Part shown: piece by piece, positions 35,873 to 43,897 of the stretch
Numbering within the stretch: position 1 is the stretch's first letter
Layout of the letters: every line of letters begins with the position of its first letter
Source of the DNA: Variovorax paradoxus
Lineage (GTDB): Bacteria > Pseudomonadota > Gammaproteobacteria > Burkholderiales > Burkholderiaceae_C
Direction of reading: 5' to 3'
Assembly (NCBI RefSeq): GCF_902712855.1
Contig: NZ_LR743507.1
Location: 4,760,001-4,824,000 of the forward strand
DNA: 64,000 nucleotides
Notes under the pieces: generated by a model
Told to the model about the DNA's origin: nothing
Database searches by the model: none
What the model saw: the letters and a program-made list of their open reading frames with translations, nothing else
Program-made: the position numbers and the translations under genes

Positions 35873-36496
35873 ATGACACGCTACTACCTTCGCCGCTACC
35901 GCGATGCCACGCGCATGAACCACTGGTTCGTGGCGATCATGTTCTTCGCGGCCGCGCTCTCGGGACTGGCCTTCTTCCACCCCGCCCTCTTCTTCCTGAG
36001 CACGCTGTTCGGCGGCGGGCCGTGGACGCGCATCCTGCACCCGTTCCTGGGCCTGCTGATGGTGTTCGGCTTCGTGTTCCTTTTCTTCACGATGTGGCGC
36101 GAGAACGTGTTCGACCGGGTCGACCGCGAATGGATCGCCAACGCGCCGAAGATGCTCAAGGGCGACAAGTCGGGCATGCCGCCGGTGGGCAAGTACAACG
36201 CCGGGCAGAAGCTGGTGTTCTGGGCCTTCGGTGTGAGCCTGCTGCTGCTGTTCCTCACCGGCTTCATGTTCTGGAGCCCGTGGTTCGTCGGCTTCTTCCC
36301 GATCCTGGTGCGCCGCATCGCGGTGGTCGTGCATTCGGTCTCGGCCGTGGTGCTGATCATTTCCGTCATCACGCACATCTACGCGGCGATCTGGGTCAAG
36401 GGCACGATGCGCGCGATGACGCGCGGCACCGTCACGGAAGGATGGGCGAAGCTCAATCACCCGCTGTGGCACCGGAAGATGACGCGTGGCGAGTAG
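35873..36496 (+). CDS. fdnI: Formate dehydrogenase cytochrome b556 (gamma) subunit
   Basis: 207-residue, four-helix membrane cytochrome that passes electrons from the beta subunit to the quinone pool. Haem-ligand candidates are the His residues in RMNHWFVAIMFF, ILHPFLGLLMVFG, VVHSVSAVVLIIS and THIYAAIWVKGTMRAM. AGGAG is placed before the ATG at 35873. With the alpha and beta subunits it forms a complete respiratory formate:quinone oxidoreductase. Confidence 0.94.
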   Translation: MTRYYLRRYRDATRMNHWFVAIMFFAAALSGLAFFHPALFFLSTLFGGGPWTRILHPFLGLLMVFGFVFLFFTMWRENVFDRVDREWIANAPKMLKGDKSGMPPVGKYNAGQKLVFWAFGVSLLLLFLTGFMFWSPWFVGFFPILVRRIAVVVHSVSAVVLIISVITHIYAAIWVKGTMRAMTRGTVTEGWAKLNHPLWHRKMTRGE

Positions 36497-36508
36497 CGCG
36501 CGCATCGT

Positions 36509-36622
36509 CTTTCTTTCTCTCCTTCCGGGAAGCGGGAATGGGGGCATGGCAGCCCCGGCCACCGGATGGCGCGCGTCGGGCACTGCCCCGCCCCGGCCTT
36601 CTGCCGTAGGGGGAAAGAGCAA
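36509..36622. repeat. Repeat family B, diverged copy
   Basis: Weakly conserved copy: TCTCTCCTTCCGGGAAGCGG followed by GAATGGGGGCA, and CTGCCCCGCCCCGGCCTTCT with GCCGTAGGGGGAAAGAGCAAGAC. It fills the gap between the gamma subunit gene and fdhE. Confidence 0.55.
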
Positions 36623-36657
36623 GACAAACCCGGCCTCGGCGCTGTAGAGTGGTTGCA

Positions 36658-37656
36658 ATGAACAGCCCTTCCGGCACATCACCGCTGCGCACCACGCGCG
36701 TCCTCGATCCGGAGCAGATCGCGATGCAGGCCGGGCGGCAGATGCCGTTCCTGCGGCTGCCCGCTCGCTCGCTCGTGTTCTCCGACCGTCAACTTCGACT
36801 GCGACAGCTCGCGGCCTCGCATCCGATGCGCGAGTACCTGCTCTTCATCGCCGACCTCGCGCAGGCGCAACACCGGGTGCTGCAGGACCATGCGGCCGTG
36901 GCACTGCCCGGATCCGAAGCGCTCGAAGCCGCCGCCAAGGCGCTGAAGCCGCCGATGCCCGCTTTCGGCTGGACCCGCGACCCGGTGTGGCTGAACGAGC
37001 TGCGTCGCCTGCTGGCACTTTTCCACGCACGCGCACCCGAAGGCGCCGCGCGCGACACGCTCGATCGCGTGGTGGCGGAAAGCGATGCGTGGATCGACGC
37101 GCAGGCCGACCGGCTCTCGCGCCGCGTGATGTTCGGGCTCGACCTGGCAGCGGCACCGCTCATTGCTGCCGGCCTGCAGGTCTACTGGACGCAGCTCGTG
37201 CTCAGCGTGGCGGAGCGCGACGGCGAGAACATCTTCGGGCGCACCGACCCCGGCACCGAATGCCCCTGCTGCGGCAGCGCACCCACGGCGAGCATCACGC
37301 GCATCGGCGCCGACGAAGCCGGCTTCCGCTATCTGCACTGCTCCCTGTGCAGCACCGAGTGGCACTACGTACGCATCAAGTGCACGCACTGCGAGAGCAC
37401 CAAGGGCATCCACTTCGAATCGCTGTCGCCGCAGCCCGGCGTGGAACTGCCCGCCACCGGCGCGCGCGAAGGCGCGGTGAAGGCGGAGTGCTGCGACAGC
37501 TGCAACCACTACCTCAAGCAGGTCGCGATGGAGAAGGACCCCGAGGTCGAGCCGGTGGCCGACGACCTCGCGAGCGTCACGCTCGACCTGCTGGTGTCCG
37601 AAGCCGGCCACCAGCGCAGCGGCCACAACCTCATGCTGCTGTTCGGAGAGTCATGA
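36658..37656 (+). CDS. fdhE: Formate dehydrogenase accessory protein FdhE
   Basis: 332-residue cytoplasmic maturation factor that binds the formate dehydrogenase catalytic subunit before export. A helical N-terminal half is followed by rubredoxin-like zinc knuckles CPCCGSAP, CSLCSTEWHYVRIKCTHC and CDSCNHYLK, the defining pattern of the family. The ATG at 36658 follows a GTG nine bases earlier. It is downstream of the three subunit genes on the same strand. Confidence 0.95.
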   Translation: MNSPSGTSPLRTTRVLDPEQIAMQAGRQMPFLRLPARSLVFSDRQLRLRQLAASHPMREYLLFIADLAQAQHRVLQDHAAVALPGSEALEAAAKALKPPMPAFGWTRDPVWLNELRRLLALFHARAPEGAARDTLDRVVAESDAWIDAQADRLSRRVMFGLDLAAAPLIAAGLQVYWTQLVLSVAERDGENIFGRTDPGTECPCCGSAPTASITRIGADEAGFRYLHCSLCSTEWHYVRIKCTHCESTKGIHFESLSPQPGVELPATGAREGAVKAECCDSCNHYLKQVAMEKDPEVEPVADDLASVTLDLLVSEAGHQRSGHNLMLLFGES

Positions 37657-37658
37657 GT

Positions 37659-37956
37659 TCGCCCCCAGGATGCGCGGCACTTCGTGTCCGCTTCTCCTTC
37701 CCCCTACCGGGGGCAACACCTGAGGCCCGGCAAAGCCGGTTCCTCGGTGTTTCTGGACTCGCCCCCAGGATGCGCGGCACTTCGTGTCCACTTCTCCTTC
37801 CCCCTACCGGGGGCAACACCGGCGGCCCGGCAAAGCCGGTTCCGCGGTGTTCATGGCTCGCCCCCAGGCTGCGCGGCACTTCGTGTCCGCTTCTCCTTCC
37901 CCCTACCGGGGGCAACACCGGCGGCCCGGCAAAGCCGGTTCCGCGGTGTTCATGGC
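37659..37956. repeat. Repeat family A, tandem array of three full copies
   Basis: Three near-identical full copies begin at 37659, 37759 and 37858 (steps of 100 and 99 bp). Each runs TCGCCCCCAGG, GCGCGGCACTTCGTGTCC, CTTCTCCTTCCCCCTACCGG, GGGCAACACC, GCCCGGCAAAGCCGGTTCC, CGGTGTT. Copies two and three differ at only a few sites. The array fills the 322-bp gap between fdhE and selA. No gene, promoter consensus or CRISPR-like spacer is visible in it. A reading frame happens to stay open through the last two copies into selA. Confidence 0.9.
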
Positions 37957-37978
37957 TTTCTCATCGGACGCGCTGTTG

Positions 37979-39427
37979 ATGGCCGCGCCGACAGAGTCCG
38001 TGGTCCACGGCTCGACGGCAAGGCCCCAGGATCTGCCTTCTGTCGATCAACTGCTGCGCCTCGCGGTGCCGGGCGCCTTGCTGGCAGAGCACGGCCGCAC
38101 GCTGGTGGTGAAGGAAGCGCGCGCACTGCTGGAAGGCCTGCGCGCACGGGCCGTGACGGGCCGGCTGGACGCCTCGGAGGTGCAGCACGACGCGCTCGGC
38201 CATGCGCTCGCCGTGCGCGTGCAGGCCCGCCTGGCACCGCGCATGCGCGCCGTGCTGAACCTCACGGGCACGGTGATCCACACCAACCTCGGCCGCTCGC
38301 TGCTGGCCGATGCGGCGCTGCAGCGGCTGCTCGCGGTGATGACCTCGCCGAACAACCTCGAGTACGACCTGGCCACCGGCAGCCGCGGCGACCGAGACTC
38401 GCTGGTGGAAGAGCTGCTGTGCAGCATCACCGGCGCAGAGGCCGCCACGGTGGTCAACAACAATGCCGCGGCGGTGCTGCTGACCATCGCGGCGCTGGCA
38501 CGCGAGCGCGAGGTGATCGTGTCACGCGGCGAACTGGTCGAGATCGGCGGCGCGTTCCGCATGCCCGACGTGATGGCCAGCGCGGGCGCGCGCATGGTCG
38601 AGGTCGGCACCACCAACCGCACACACCCGCAGGACTACGAACGCGCCATCAACGCGCACACCGCGCTGGTGATGAAGGTGCACACCAGCAACTACGCCGT
38701 GCAGGGTTTCACCGCGGCGGTGGACGAGGCCACGCTCGCCGGCATCGCGCATGCGCGCGGCGTGCCGCTGGCCACCGACCTGGGCAGTGGCTCGCTGGTC
38801 GACCTGGCGCACTACGGCCTGCCGCGCGAGCCGTTGCCGCAGGAGATGCTGGCCGCCGGCTGCGACGTGGTCACCTTCTCGGGCGACAAGCTGCTGGGCG
38901 GTCCGCAGGCGGGCCTGATCGTGGGAAGCAAGGCCGCAGTGGGCCGCATCCGCAAGTTCCCGATGAAGCGCGCGCTGCGCATGAGCAAGCTGCCGCTGGC
39001 CGCGCTGGAAGCCACGTTGTCGCTGTACCTGCGGCCCGAGCGGCTTGCGAAGGACCTGCCGACGCTGCGCCTGCTGACGAGGCCCGCCGACGCGATCCGC
39101 GAGATGGCCCTGGCGCTGCAAGGCCAGGTGCAGGCTTCCGTGTCGCCGCGCTTCACGGTCGAGGTCGTGCCGCTTCTCGGGCAGATCGGCTCCGGCTCGC
39201 TGCCCGTCGAACGCCTGCCCTCGGCCGGCCTTGCGCTTGCGCCGGCCGGCACGTCGAAGAAGGGCGTGGGCACGGCGCTCGATGTGCTTTCGACCGCACT
39301 GCGCAGCCTGCCCTTGCCGGTGATCGGCCGCATCGCGGAGGACCGCCTGCTGCTCGACCTGCGCTGCCTGGAAGACAGTACGGCGTTCGTCGCGCAACTG
39401 CCGCTGCTGCAGGAGCGGCTGAAATGA
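37979..39427 (+). CDS. selA: L-seryl-tRNA(Sec) selenium transferase
   Basis: 482-residue PLP enzyme that converts Ser-tRNA(Sec) to Sec-tRNA(Sec) using selenophosphate. Signature regions are LNLTGTVIHTNLGRS, NNNAAAVLL, EIGGAFRMPDVM and GTTNRTHPQDY, and the PLP-Lys304 lies in TFSGDKLLGGPQAG. The length fits E. coli SelA, whose PLP-Lys is at 295. The ATG at 37979 is selected on alignment; one at 37952 is nine codons upstream at the edge of the repeat array, and neither has a strong ribosome site. The frame upstream runs through repeat DNA and is unlikely to be translated. Confidence 0.95.
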   Translation: MAAPTESVVHGSTARPQDLPSVDQLLRLAVPGALLAEHGRTLVVKEARALLEGLRARAVTGRLDASEVQHDALGHALAVRVQARLAPRMRAVLNLTGTVIHTNLGRSLLADAALQRLLAVMTSPNNLEYDLATGSRGDRDSLVEELLCSITGAEAATVVNNNAAAVLLTIAALAREREVIVSRGELVEIGGAFRMPDVMASAGARMVEVGTTNRTHPQDYERAINAHTALVMKVHTSNYAVQGFTAAVDEATLAGIAHARGVPLATDLGSGSLVDLAHYGLPREPLPQEMLAAGCDVVTFSGDKLLGGPQAGLIVGSKAAVGRIRKFPMKRALRMSKLPLAALEATLSLYLRPERLAKDLPTLRLLTRPADAIREMALALQGQVQASVSPRFTVEVVPLLGQIGSGSLPVERLPSAGLALAPAGTSKKGVGTALDVLSTALRSLPLPVIGRIAEDRLLLDLRCLEDSTAFVAQLPLLQERLK

Positions 39428-39448
39428 CGCCCGCTTTTTCCGCCTGCA

Positions 39449-39560
39449 TTTCTCCCTGCCCCTCTGGGGAGGGCGGGGTGGGGGCACGACGGCCTCCCGA
39501 CAGCCACGGCGCCCGCACACGCCCCGCCCCCGTCCCGACCTTCCCCAAAGGGCGAACGAG
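39449..39560. repeat. Repeat family B, palindromic intergenic element
   Basis: Arms TTTCTCCCTGCCCCTCTGGG-GAGGGCGGGGTGGGGGC and GCCCCCGTCCCGACC-TTCCCCAAAGGGCGAACGAG. It lies wholly within the 147-bp gap between selA and selB. Confidence 0.7.
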
Positions 39561-39574
39561 CAGGCCCGCAAGCC

Positions 39575-41482
39575 ATGATCATCGGCACCGCAGGCCACAT
39601 CGACCACGGCAAGACCACGCTGGTGCGTGCGCTCACCGGTGTCGACACCGACCGGTTGCCCGAGGAGAAGCGCCGCGGCATCTCCATCGAACTCGGCTAC
39701 GCCTACCTGCACGCGTCCGACGGCGTGTCGCTCGGCTTCGTCGATGTGCCGGGCCACGAGCGCCTGCTGCACACCATGCTGGCCGGCGCCACCGGCATCG
39801 ACCATGCGCTGCTGGTCGTGGCGGCCGACGACGGCGTGATGCCGCAGACCCGCGAGCACCTTGCGGTGGTGGCGCTGCTGGGCGTGCAGCAAGCCACCGT
39901 GGCCATCACCAAGATCGACCGCATCGACGAAGCCACGCGCGCGGCGCGCCTCGCCGAGGTGCGCGCGGACATCGCCGCGCTGCTGGCACCGACGCCGCTT
40001 GCAGACGCGCCGGTGCTCGCGGTATCCGCAGCGACCGGCGACGGCATCGACACGCTGCGTGAACGGCTGCTCGGCGCGGCGCGGCATGGCCACGCCCATG
40101 AAGACGGCCTTGCCTTCCGCCTGGCGGCAGACCGCTCGTTCACGCTGGCCGGCGTCGGAACGGTGGTCACTGGCACGGTCTTCAGCGGCAGTGTGCGCAT
40201 CGGCGACGCGTTGAGCGTCGTGCCGCGCGGCCACACGGTGCGCGTGCGCGGCATCCATGCGCAGGACACGAAGACCGAATCGGCCCACGCAGGCCAGCGC
40301 TGCGCCCTGGCGCTGGCCGGCGTCACGAAGGACGAGGTGCACCGCGGCGACTGGATCTGCGCACCGGCTGCCGCACTCGCGACGGATCGCATCGACGTTC
40401 GGCTCGCGCTGTGGCCCGGCGAGGAGAAGCCGATGCGCTCGGGCACGACGGTGCATGCGCACCTGGGCGCCAGCGACACGATGGCATCGGTCGCGCTGCT
40501 CGACCGCGACGTGCTGGCACCGGGCGAAACCGCACTCGCCCAACTCGTGTTGAAGGACGACATCGGCGCCTGGCATGGCGACCGCGGCGTGCTGCGCGAT
40601 GCCTCGGCCACGCGCACCGCGGCCGGCATCTACGTACTGGACCCGTTCGCGCCGGTGCGCTACCGGCGTACGCCTGAGCGTCTGCACATGCTCGCCGCAT
40701 GGTCCACCGACGAGCCCGCCTCGCGCGCGGCAGCGCTGCTGCACGGCGCACCGCTGGGTCTCGACACCACCCGGCTGGCGCGCGCACTCGCCCTGACGGA
40801 CGAAGCCGCGCTGCCGTTGCCCGGCGATGCCGTGCGCATCGAGCACACGGCCATCGCGCGGTCGCATCTGGACGCGCTCGAGACGCAGATCGCCGCGCGC
40901 CTCGCGGAGTTCCATCGCACGGCGCCCGACGAGGTCGGCCCCGATGCGCGCCGGCTCAAGCGCCTCGCGGGGCCGCGCACCGACGATGCGCTCTGGCGCC
41001 ATGCGCTCGATGCGCTGGTCGCGCGCGGCGCGCTGGTGCGCAGCGGCACCTGGCTGCACCTGCCCGCGCACGCCGCGCGGCTCGGCGAGGCCGAGCAGAA
41101 GCTCGCGCAGAAGCTGCTGCCCAGGCTCGCCGACGGCGGCTTCGATCCGCCGTGGGTGCGCGAACTCGCGAAGGACTGCGCAGCAAGCGAGCCGATGGTG
41201 CGGCAGACGCTCGCGAGCCTCGCGCGGCGCGGCGAGGCCTTCCAGGTGGTGAAGGACTTGTACTATCCGCTGGCCACCGTCGAGCGGCTCGCGGCCATTG
41301 CACGCGAATGCCTCGACGGGCCGCAGGGATTGCAGGCCGCGAGCTTTCGCGACGCGACGGGTCTGGGGCGCAAGCGCGCGATCCAGCTGCTGGAATTCTT
41401 CGACCGCGTGGGGCTGACGCGGCGCGTGAAGGACGCGCACCTGCTTCGGCCCGACACCTCGCTGTTCGGAGCGAGCGCGTGA
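39575..41482 (+). CDS. selB: Selenocysteine-specific translation elongation factor
   Basis: 635-residue GTPase that brings Sec-tRNA(Sec) to UGA codons marked by a SECIS hairpin. The EF-Tu-like G domain has GHIDHGKTTL, DVPGHE and TKIDRID. Domains II and III follow (about 170-340), then the winged-helix RNA-binding region (about 390-635) ends with RKRAIQLLEFFDRVGLTRRVKD. The start at 39575 begins MIIGTAGHIDHGK, as in E. coli. The selC tRNA gene begins 18 bp after its stop. Confidence 0.96.
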   Translation: MIIGTAGHIDHGKTTLVRALTGVDTDRLPEEKRRGISIELGYAYLHASDGVSLGFVDVPGHERLLHTMLAGATGIDHALLVVAADDGVMPQTREHLAVVALLGVQQATVAITKIDRIDEATRAARLAEVRADIAALLAPTPLADAPVLAVSAATGDGIDTLRERLLGAARHGHAHEDGLAFRLAADRSFTLAGVGTVVTGTVFSGSVRIGDALSVVPRGHTVRVRGIHAQDTKTESAHAGQRCALALAGVTKDEVHRGDWICAPAAALATDRIDVRLALWPGEEKPMRSGTTVHAHLGASDTMASVALLDRDVLAPGETALAQLVLKDDIGAWHGDRGVLRDASATRTAAGIYVLDPFAPVRYRRTPERLHMLAAWSTDEPASRAAALLHGAPLGLDTTRLARALALTDEAALPLPGDAVRIEHTAIARSHLDALETQIAARLAEFHRTAPDEVGPDARRLKRLAGPRTDDALWRHALDALVARGALVRSGTWLHLPAHAARLGEAEQKLAQKLLPRLADGGFDPPWVRELAKDCAASEPMVRQTLASLARRGEAFQVVKDLYYPLATVERLAAIARECLDGPQGLQAASFRDATGLGRKRAIQLLEFFDRVGLTRRVKDAHLLRPDTSLFGASA

Positions 41483-41500
41483 ACGACGCAACGGATCATG

Positions 41501-41595
41501 GGAGGGGATCGTCCCTGGTGGGGCGGCCGGGCTTCAAACCCGGTGGGTGGCGCCAGTCGTCGCCGGGAAGGTTCGACTCCTTCCCCCTTCCGCCA
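41501..41595 (+). tRNA. selC: tRNA-Sec (anticodon UCA)
   Basis: 95-nt selenocysteine tRNA with encoded CCA. Six-bp D stem CGTCCC/GGGGCG with a 4-nt loop, anticodon stem CCGGG/CCCGG around CTTCAAA (anticodon TCA at 41534-41536), a long variable arm containing GGCG/CGCC, and T arm GAAGG-TTCGACT-CCTTC. The extended acceptor stem (41501-41508 with 41584-41591) pairs in seven positions, including one G-U. The eighth pair, at the T-stem junction, is A-C rather than Watson-Crick. The 8+5 architecture and UCA anticodon make the identity secure. Confidence 0.97.
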
Positions 41596-41646
41596 TCGAG
41601 CGGGCATTCGCCTTCTGCGCGGTCCGATCTTGCACCTGCGATGCTC

Positions 41647-41664
41647 GACGTACCCATGTACGTC
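41647..41664. repeat. Perfect inverted repeat between selC and selD
   Basis: GACGTAC-CCAT-GTACGTC with 7-bp perfect arms, in the 150-bp gap where the selC and selD transcripts converge. There is no T-tract, so it is not a standard terminator. It could still stop or process either transcript. Nothing else is recognisable in the gap. Confidence 0.45.
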
Positions 41665-41745
41665 TGCGCTTCTCGGCACAAGCTCGAACCGCTCGCGACG
41701 GCGACGGCCCAATCGACGAGTCGGCATGGGCACATCGCGCCGATC

Positions 41746-42810
41746 TCAGATGACGCGCAGGGCAGGCTTTCCGGCCTCGACGCGGCCGATGACCGACGCG
41801 CGGGCAAAGCCTTCGTCGCGAAAGATATTCAGCACGGCGTCGACCGCCTCCGGGGCGCAGCTCACGAGCAGGCCGCCCGAGGTCTGCGGGTCGCTCAGCA
41901 GGCTCTGCGCGGTGGCCGGCAGGCCGGCCGCGAGTTCGACATCGGCGCCATAGCCCGCCCAGTTGCGCCCCGACGCACCGGTGACGAAGCCGCCGGCCGC
42001 CATCGCCACCACGTTGTCGAGCAGCGGCACCGTCGACCATTCGACGACGGCGGTCAGCCCGGCGCCGCGCGCGAGTTCCAGCGCGTGGCCGGCCAGCCCG
42101 AAGCCGGTCACGTCGGTCAGCGCATGCACGCCGTCGAGCGCCGCGAGCGCAATGCCGGGTGTGTTGAGCCGGGTCGTGTTCTCGATGAGCTGGCGGTAGC
42201 CGGTCTCGGACAGCTGCTCCTTCTTGAGCGCGGCCGACAGCACGCCCACGCCCAGCGGCTTGCCGAGCACGAGCACGTCGCCCGCCTTCGCGTCGGCGTT
42301 GCGGCGCACGCGGTCCGGATGCACCAGCCCCATCGCGACGAGGCCGTAGATGGGCTCGACCGAATCGATGGTGTGGCCGCCCGCAATGGGAATGCCGGCG
42401 GCGCGGCACACGTCCTGCCCGCCGCGCACGACCTCGGCGATGACCTCCACCGGCAGCTGGTTGATCGGCATGGCCACGAGCGCCAGCGCCATGATCGGCC
42501 GGCCGCCCATCGCGTACACGTCGCTGATCGCGTTGGTCGCGGCGATGCGGCCGAACTCGTAGGGGTCGTCCACGATGGGCATGAAGAAGTCGGTGGTGGC
42601 GATCAGCGCCTGCTGGTCGTTGAGCCGGTAGACCGCCGCGTCGTCGGCGGTCTCGATGCCCACCATGAGCTCGGGCGGGATCATGCCGCCCGCGTGGTTC
42701 TTCAGGATCTGCGAGAGCACGCCGGGCGCGATCTTGCAGCCGCAGCCGCCACCATGCGAAAAACTCGTGAGGCGCAACGGCGCGAGCGGATTCATGAGCG
42801 TTGGGTTCAT
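41746..42810 (-). CDS. selD: Selenide, water dikinase (selenophosphate synthetase)
   Basis: 354-residue ATP-dependent enzyme that makes selenophosphate, the selenium donor for SelA and MnmH. The active-site loop HGGGCGCKIAP has Cys23, Cys25 and Lys26, matching E. coli Cys17, Cys19 and Lys20. This is the Cys form, so the gene itself needs no Sec. DDAAVY, TTDFFMPIVDDPYEFGRIAATNAISDVYAMGG, GGHTIDS and the C-terminal LLSDPQTSGGLLVS complete the AIR-synthetase-like fold. The start at 42810 is preferred over upstream 42834. It faces away from the ABC transporter operon across 75 bp. Confidence 0.96.
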   Translation of the reverse strand: MNPTLMNPLAPLRLTSFSHGGGCGCKIAPGVLSQILKNHAGGMIPPELMVGIETADDAAVYRLNDQQALIATTDFFMPIVDDPYEFGRIAATNAISDVYAMGGRPIMALALVAMPINQLPVEVIAEVVRGGQDVCRAAGIPIAGGHTIDSVEPIYGLVAMGLVHPDRVRRNADAKAGDVLVLGKPLGVGVLSAALKKEQLSETGYRQLIENTTRLNTPGIALAALDGVHALTDVTGFGLAGHALELARGAGLTAVVEWSTVPLLDNVVAMAAGGFVTGASGRNWAGYGADVELAAGLPATAQSLLSDPQTSGGLLVSCAPEAVDAVLNIFRDEGFARASVIGRVEAGKPALRVI

Positions 42811-42818
42811 GGGCCCGA

Positions 42819-42846
42819 TTATCGAAGCGGCCACGCTTTCTACAAT
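42819..42846 (+). promoter_or_regulatory. Candidate promoter of the PhnD-type transporter operon
   Basis: TTATCG (42819-42824), 16-bp gap, TACAAT (42841-42846, 5 of 6). Located 40 bp before the binding-protein start, in the divergent region shared with selD. The -35 is weak, so activation by a regulator is possible. Confidence 0.4.
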
Positions 42847-42885
42847 CCCGTCCTTTCCTCAACCGCACGTCCCCGAGGCACATCC

Positions 42886-43743
42886 ATGAAGAAGACTTTC
42901 ACCCGCATGGCGCTCGCGCTGGCCCTTTCCGCCGCGAGCTTCGGCGCCTTCGCGCAAGGGATGCTGCGCGTCTCGGCCATTCCCGACGAGGCCCCCACCG
43001 AGCTGCAGCGCAAGTTCACGCCGCTGGGCGACTACCTGAAGAAGGAAACCGGCATGGACGTGCAGTTCACGCCCGTGACCGACTACGCGGCCGTGGTCGA
43101 AGGCCTGGCCACGAACAAGATCGACCTGGCCTGGCTCGGTGGCTTCACCTACGTGCAGGCGCGCATCCGCACCAACGGCGGCGCAGTGCCGATCGTGCAG
43201 CGCGCCGAGGACGAGGTGTTCACCAGCAAGTTCATCGTGCCCATCGACAGCCCCGCGAAGACGCTGGCCGACCTGAAGGGCAAGACCTTCGCGTTCGGCG
43301 CGCCGTCGTCCACCTCGGGCAGCCTGATGCCGCGCTACTTCCTGCTGCAGGCCGGCATCAATCCCGAGAAGGACTTCAAGACGGTTGCGTTCTCGGGCGC
43401 GCACGACGCCACCGTGGCCTTCGTGGCCGCGTCGCGCGCCGAAGCGGGCGTGCTCAACGCCTCGGTGTGGGACAAGCTGGTGGAGTCCAAGAACCCCAAC
43501 GCCGCCAAGGTGCGCGTGCTGGCGACCACGCCGACCTACTACGACTACAACTGGACCGTGCGCCCCGGCATGGACCCGGCGCTGCAGAAGAAGCTGACCG
43601 ATGCCTTCCTGAAGCTCGACCCGGCGAACCCGGCGCACAAGGAGATCATGGCGCTGCAGCGTGCGAGCAAGTTCATTCCGACGAAGTCCTCGAACTACGA
43701 CGGGATCGAGACGGCGGGGAAGTCGGCAGGCCTGATCAAGTGA
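42886..43743 (+). CDS. PhnD-type ABC transporter binding protein, candidate selenium-oxyanion receptor
   Basis: 285-residue periplasmic binding protein of the phosphonate-binding (PhnD/TauA-like) family. Signal peptide MKKTFTRMALALALSAASFGAFA, cleavage about residue 23. The ligand-pocket signature reads TPVTDYAAVVEGLATNKIDLAWLGGFTYVQA, then FGAPSSTSGSLMPRYFL. PhnD relatives bind phosphonate, phosphite or similar oxyanions. Here the gene is flanked by selD and, beyond the ATPase and permeases, by mnmH, both of which need selenium. No C-P lyase genes are present. I infer selenate, selenite or an organic selenium compound as ligand. Some databases may already label relatives as putative selenate transporters, which I cannot check. 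Confidence 0.85.
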   Translation: MKKTFTRMALALALSAASFGAFAQGMLRVSAIPDEAPTELQRKFTPLGDYLKKETGMDVQFTPVTDYAAVVEGLATNKIDLAWLGGFTYVQARIRTNGGAVPIVQRAEDEVFTSKFIVPIDSPAKTLADLKGKTFAFGAPSSTSGSLMPRYFLLQAGINPEKDFKTVAFSGAHDATVAFVAASRAEAGVLNASVWDKLVESKNPNAAKVRVLATTPTYYDYNWTVRPGMDPALQKKLTDAFLKLDPANPAHKEIMALQRASKFIPTKSSNYDGIETAGKSAGLIK

Positions 43744-43762
43744 TCCGGCGGGAGACGGGGGC

Positions 43763-43874
43763 ACCCTCACTCCAACCCTCTCCCGCGAGCGAGAGAGGGA
43801 GAGAGAGCCAATGCAGACAGCCCGGCCCATTCTTGCCCCCTCTCCCGCTCGCGGGAGAGGGCTGGGGTGAGGGA
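43763..43874. repeat. Long inverted repeat (family B-like) between binding protein and ATPase
   Basis: CCCTCACTCCAACCCTCTCC-CGCGAGCG (43764-43791) is nearly the exact reverse complement of CGCTCGCGGGAGAGGG-CTGGGGTGAGGG (43847-43874). They can form a stem of about 28 bp around a 56-nt centre. It fills the gap between the binding-protein stop and the ATPase start. Confidence 0.8.
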
Positions 43875-43897
43875 ACGGCCTGGGAAAGCTGCGCAGC

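Noticed and set aside
37659..37956. CRISPR array
   Set aside because: The units are about 100 bp and contiguous, without short repeats alternating with unique spacers, and no cas genes are nearby.
37784..37978. N-terminal extension of SelA through the repeat array
   Set aside because: The extra residues are translated repeat DNA. SelA homology and the PLP-Lys position fit a start at 37979 (or 37952).
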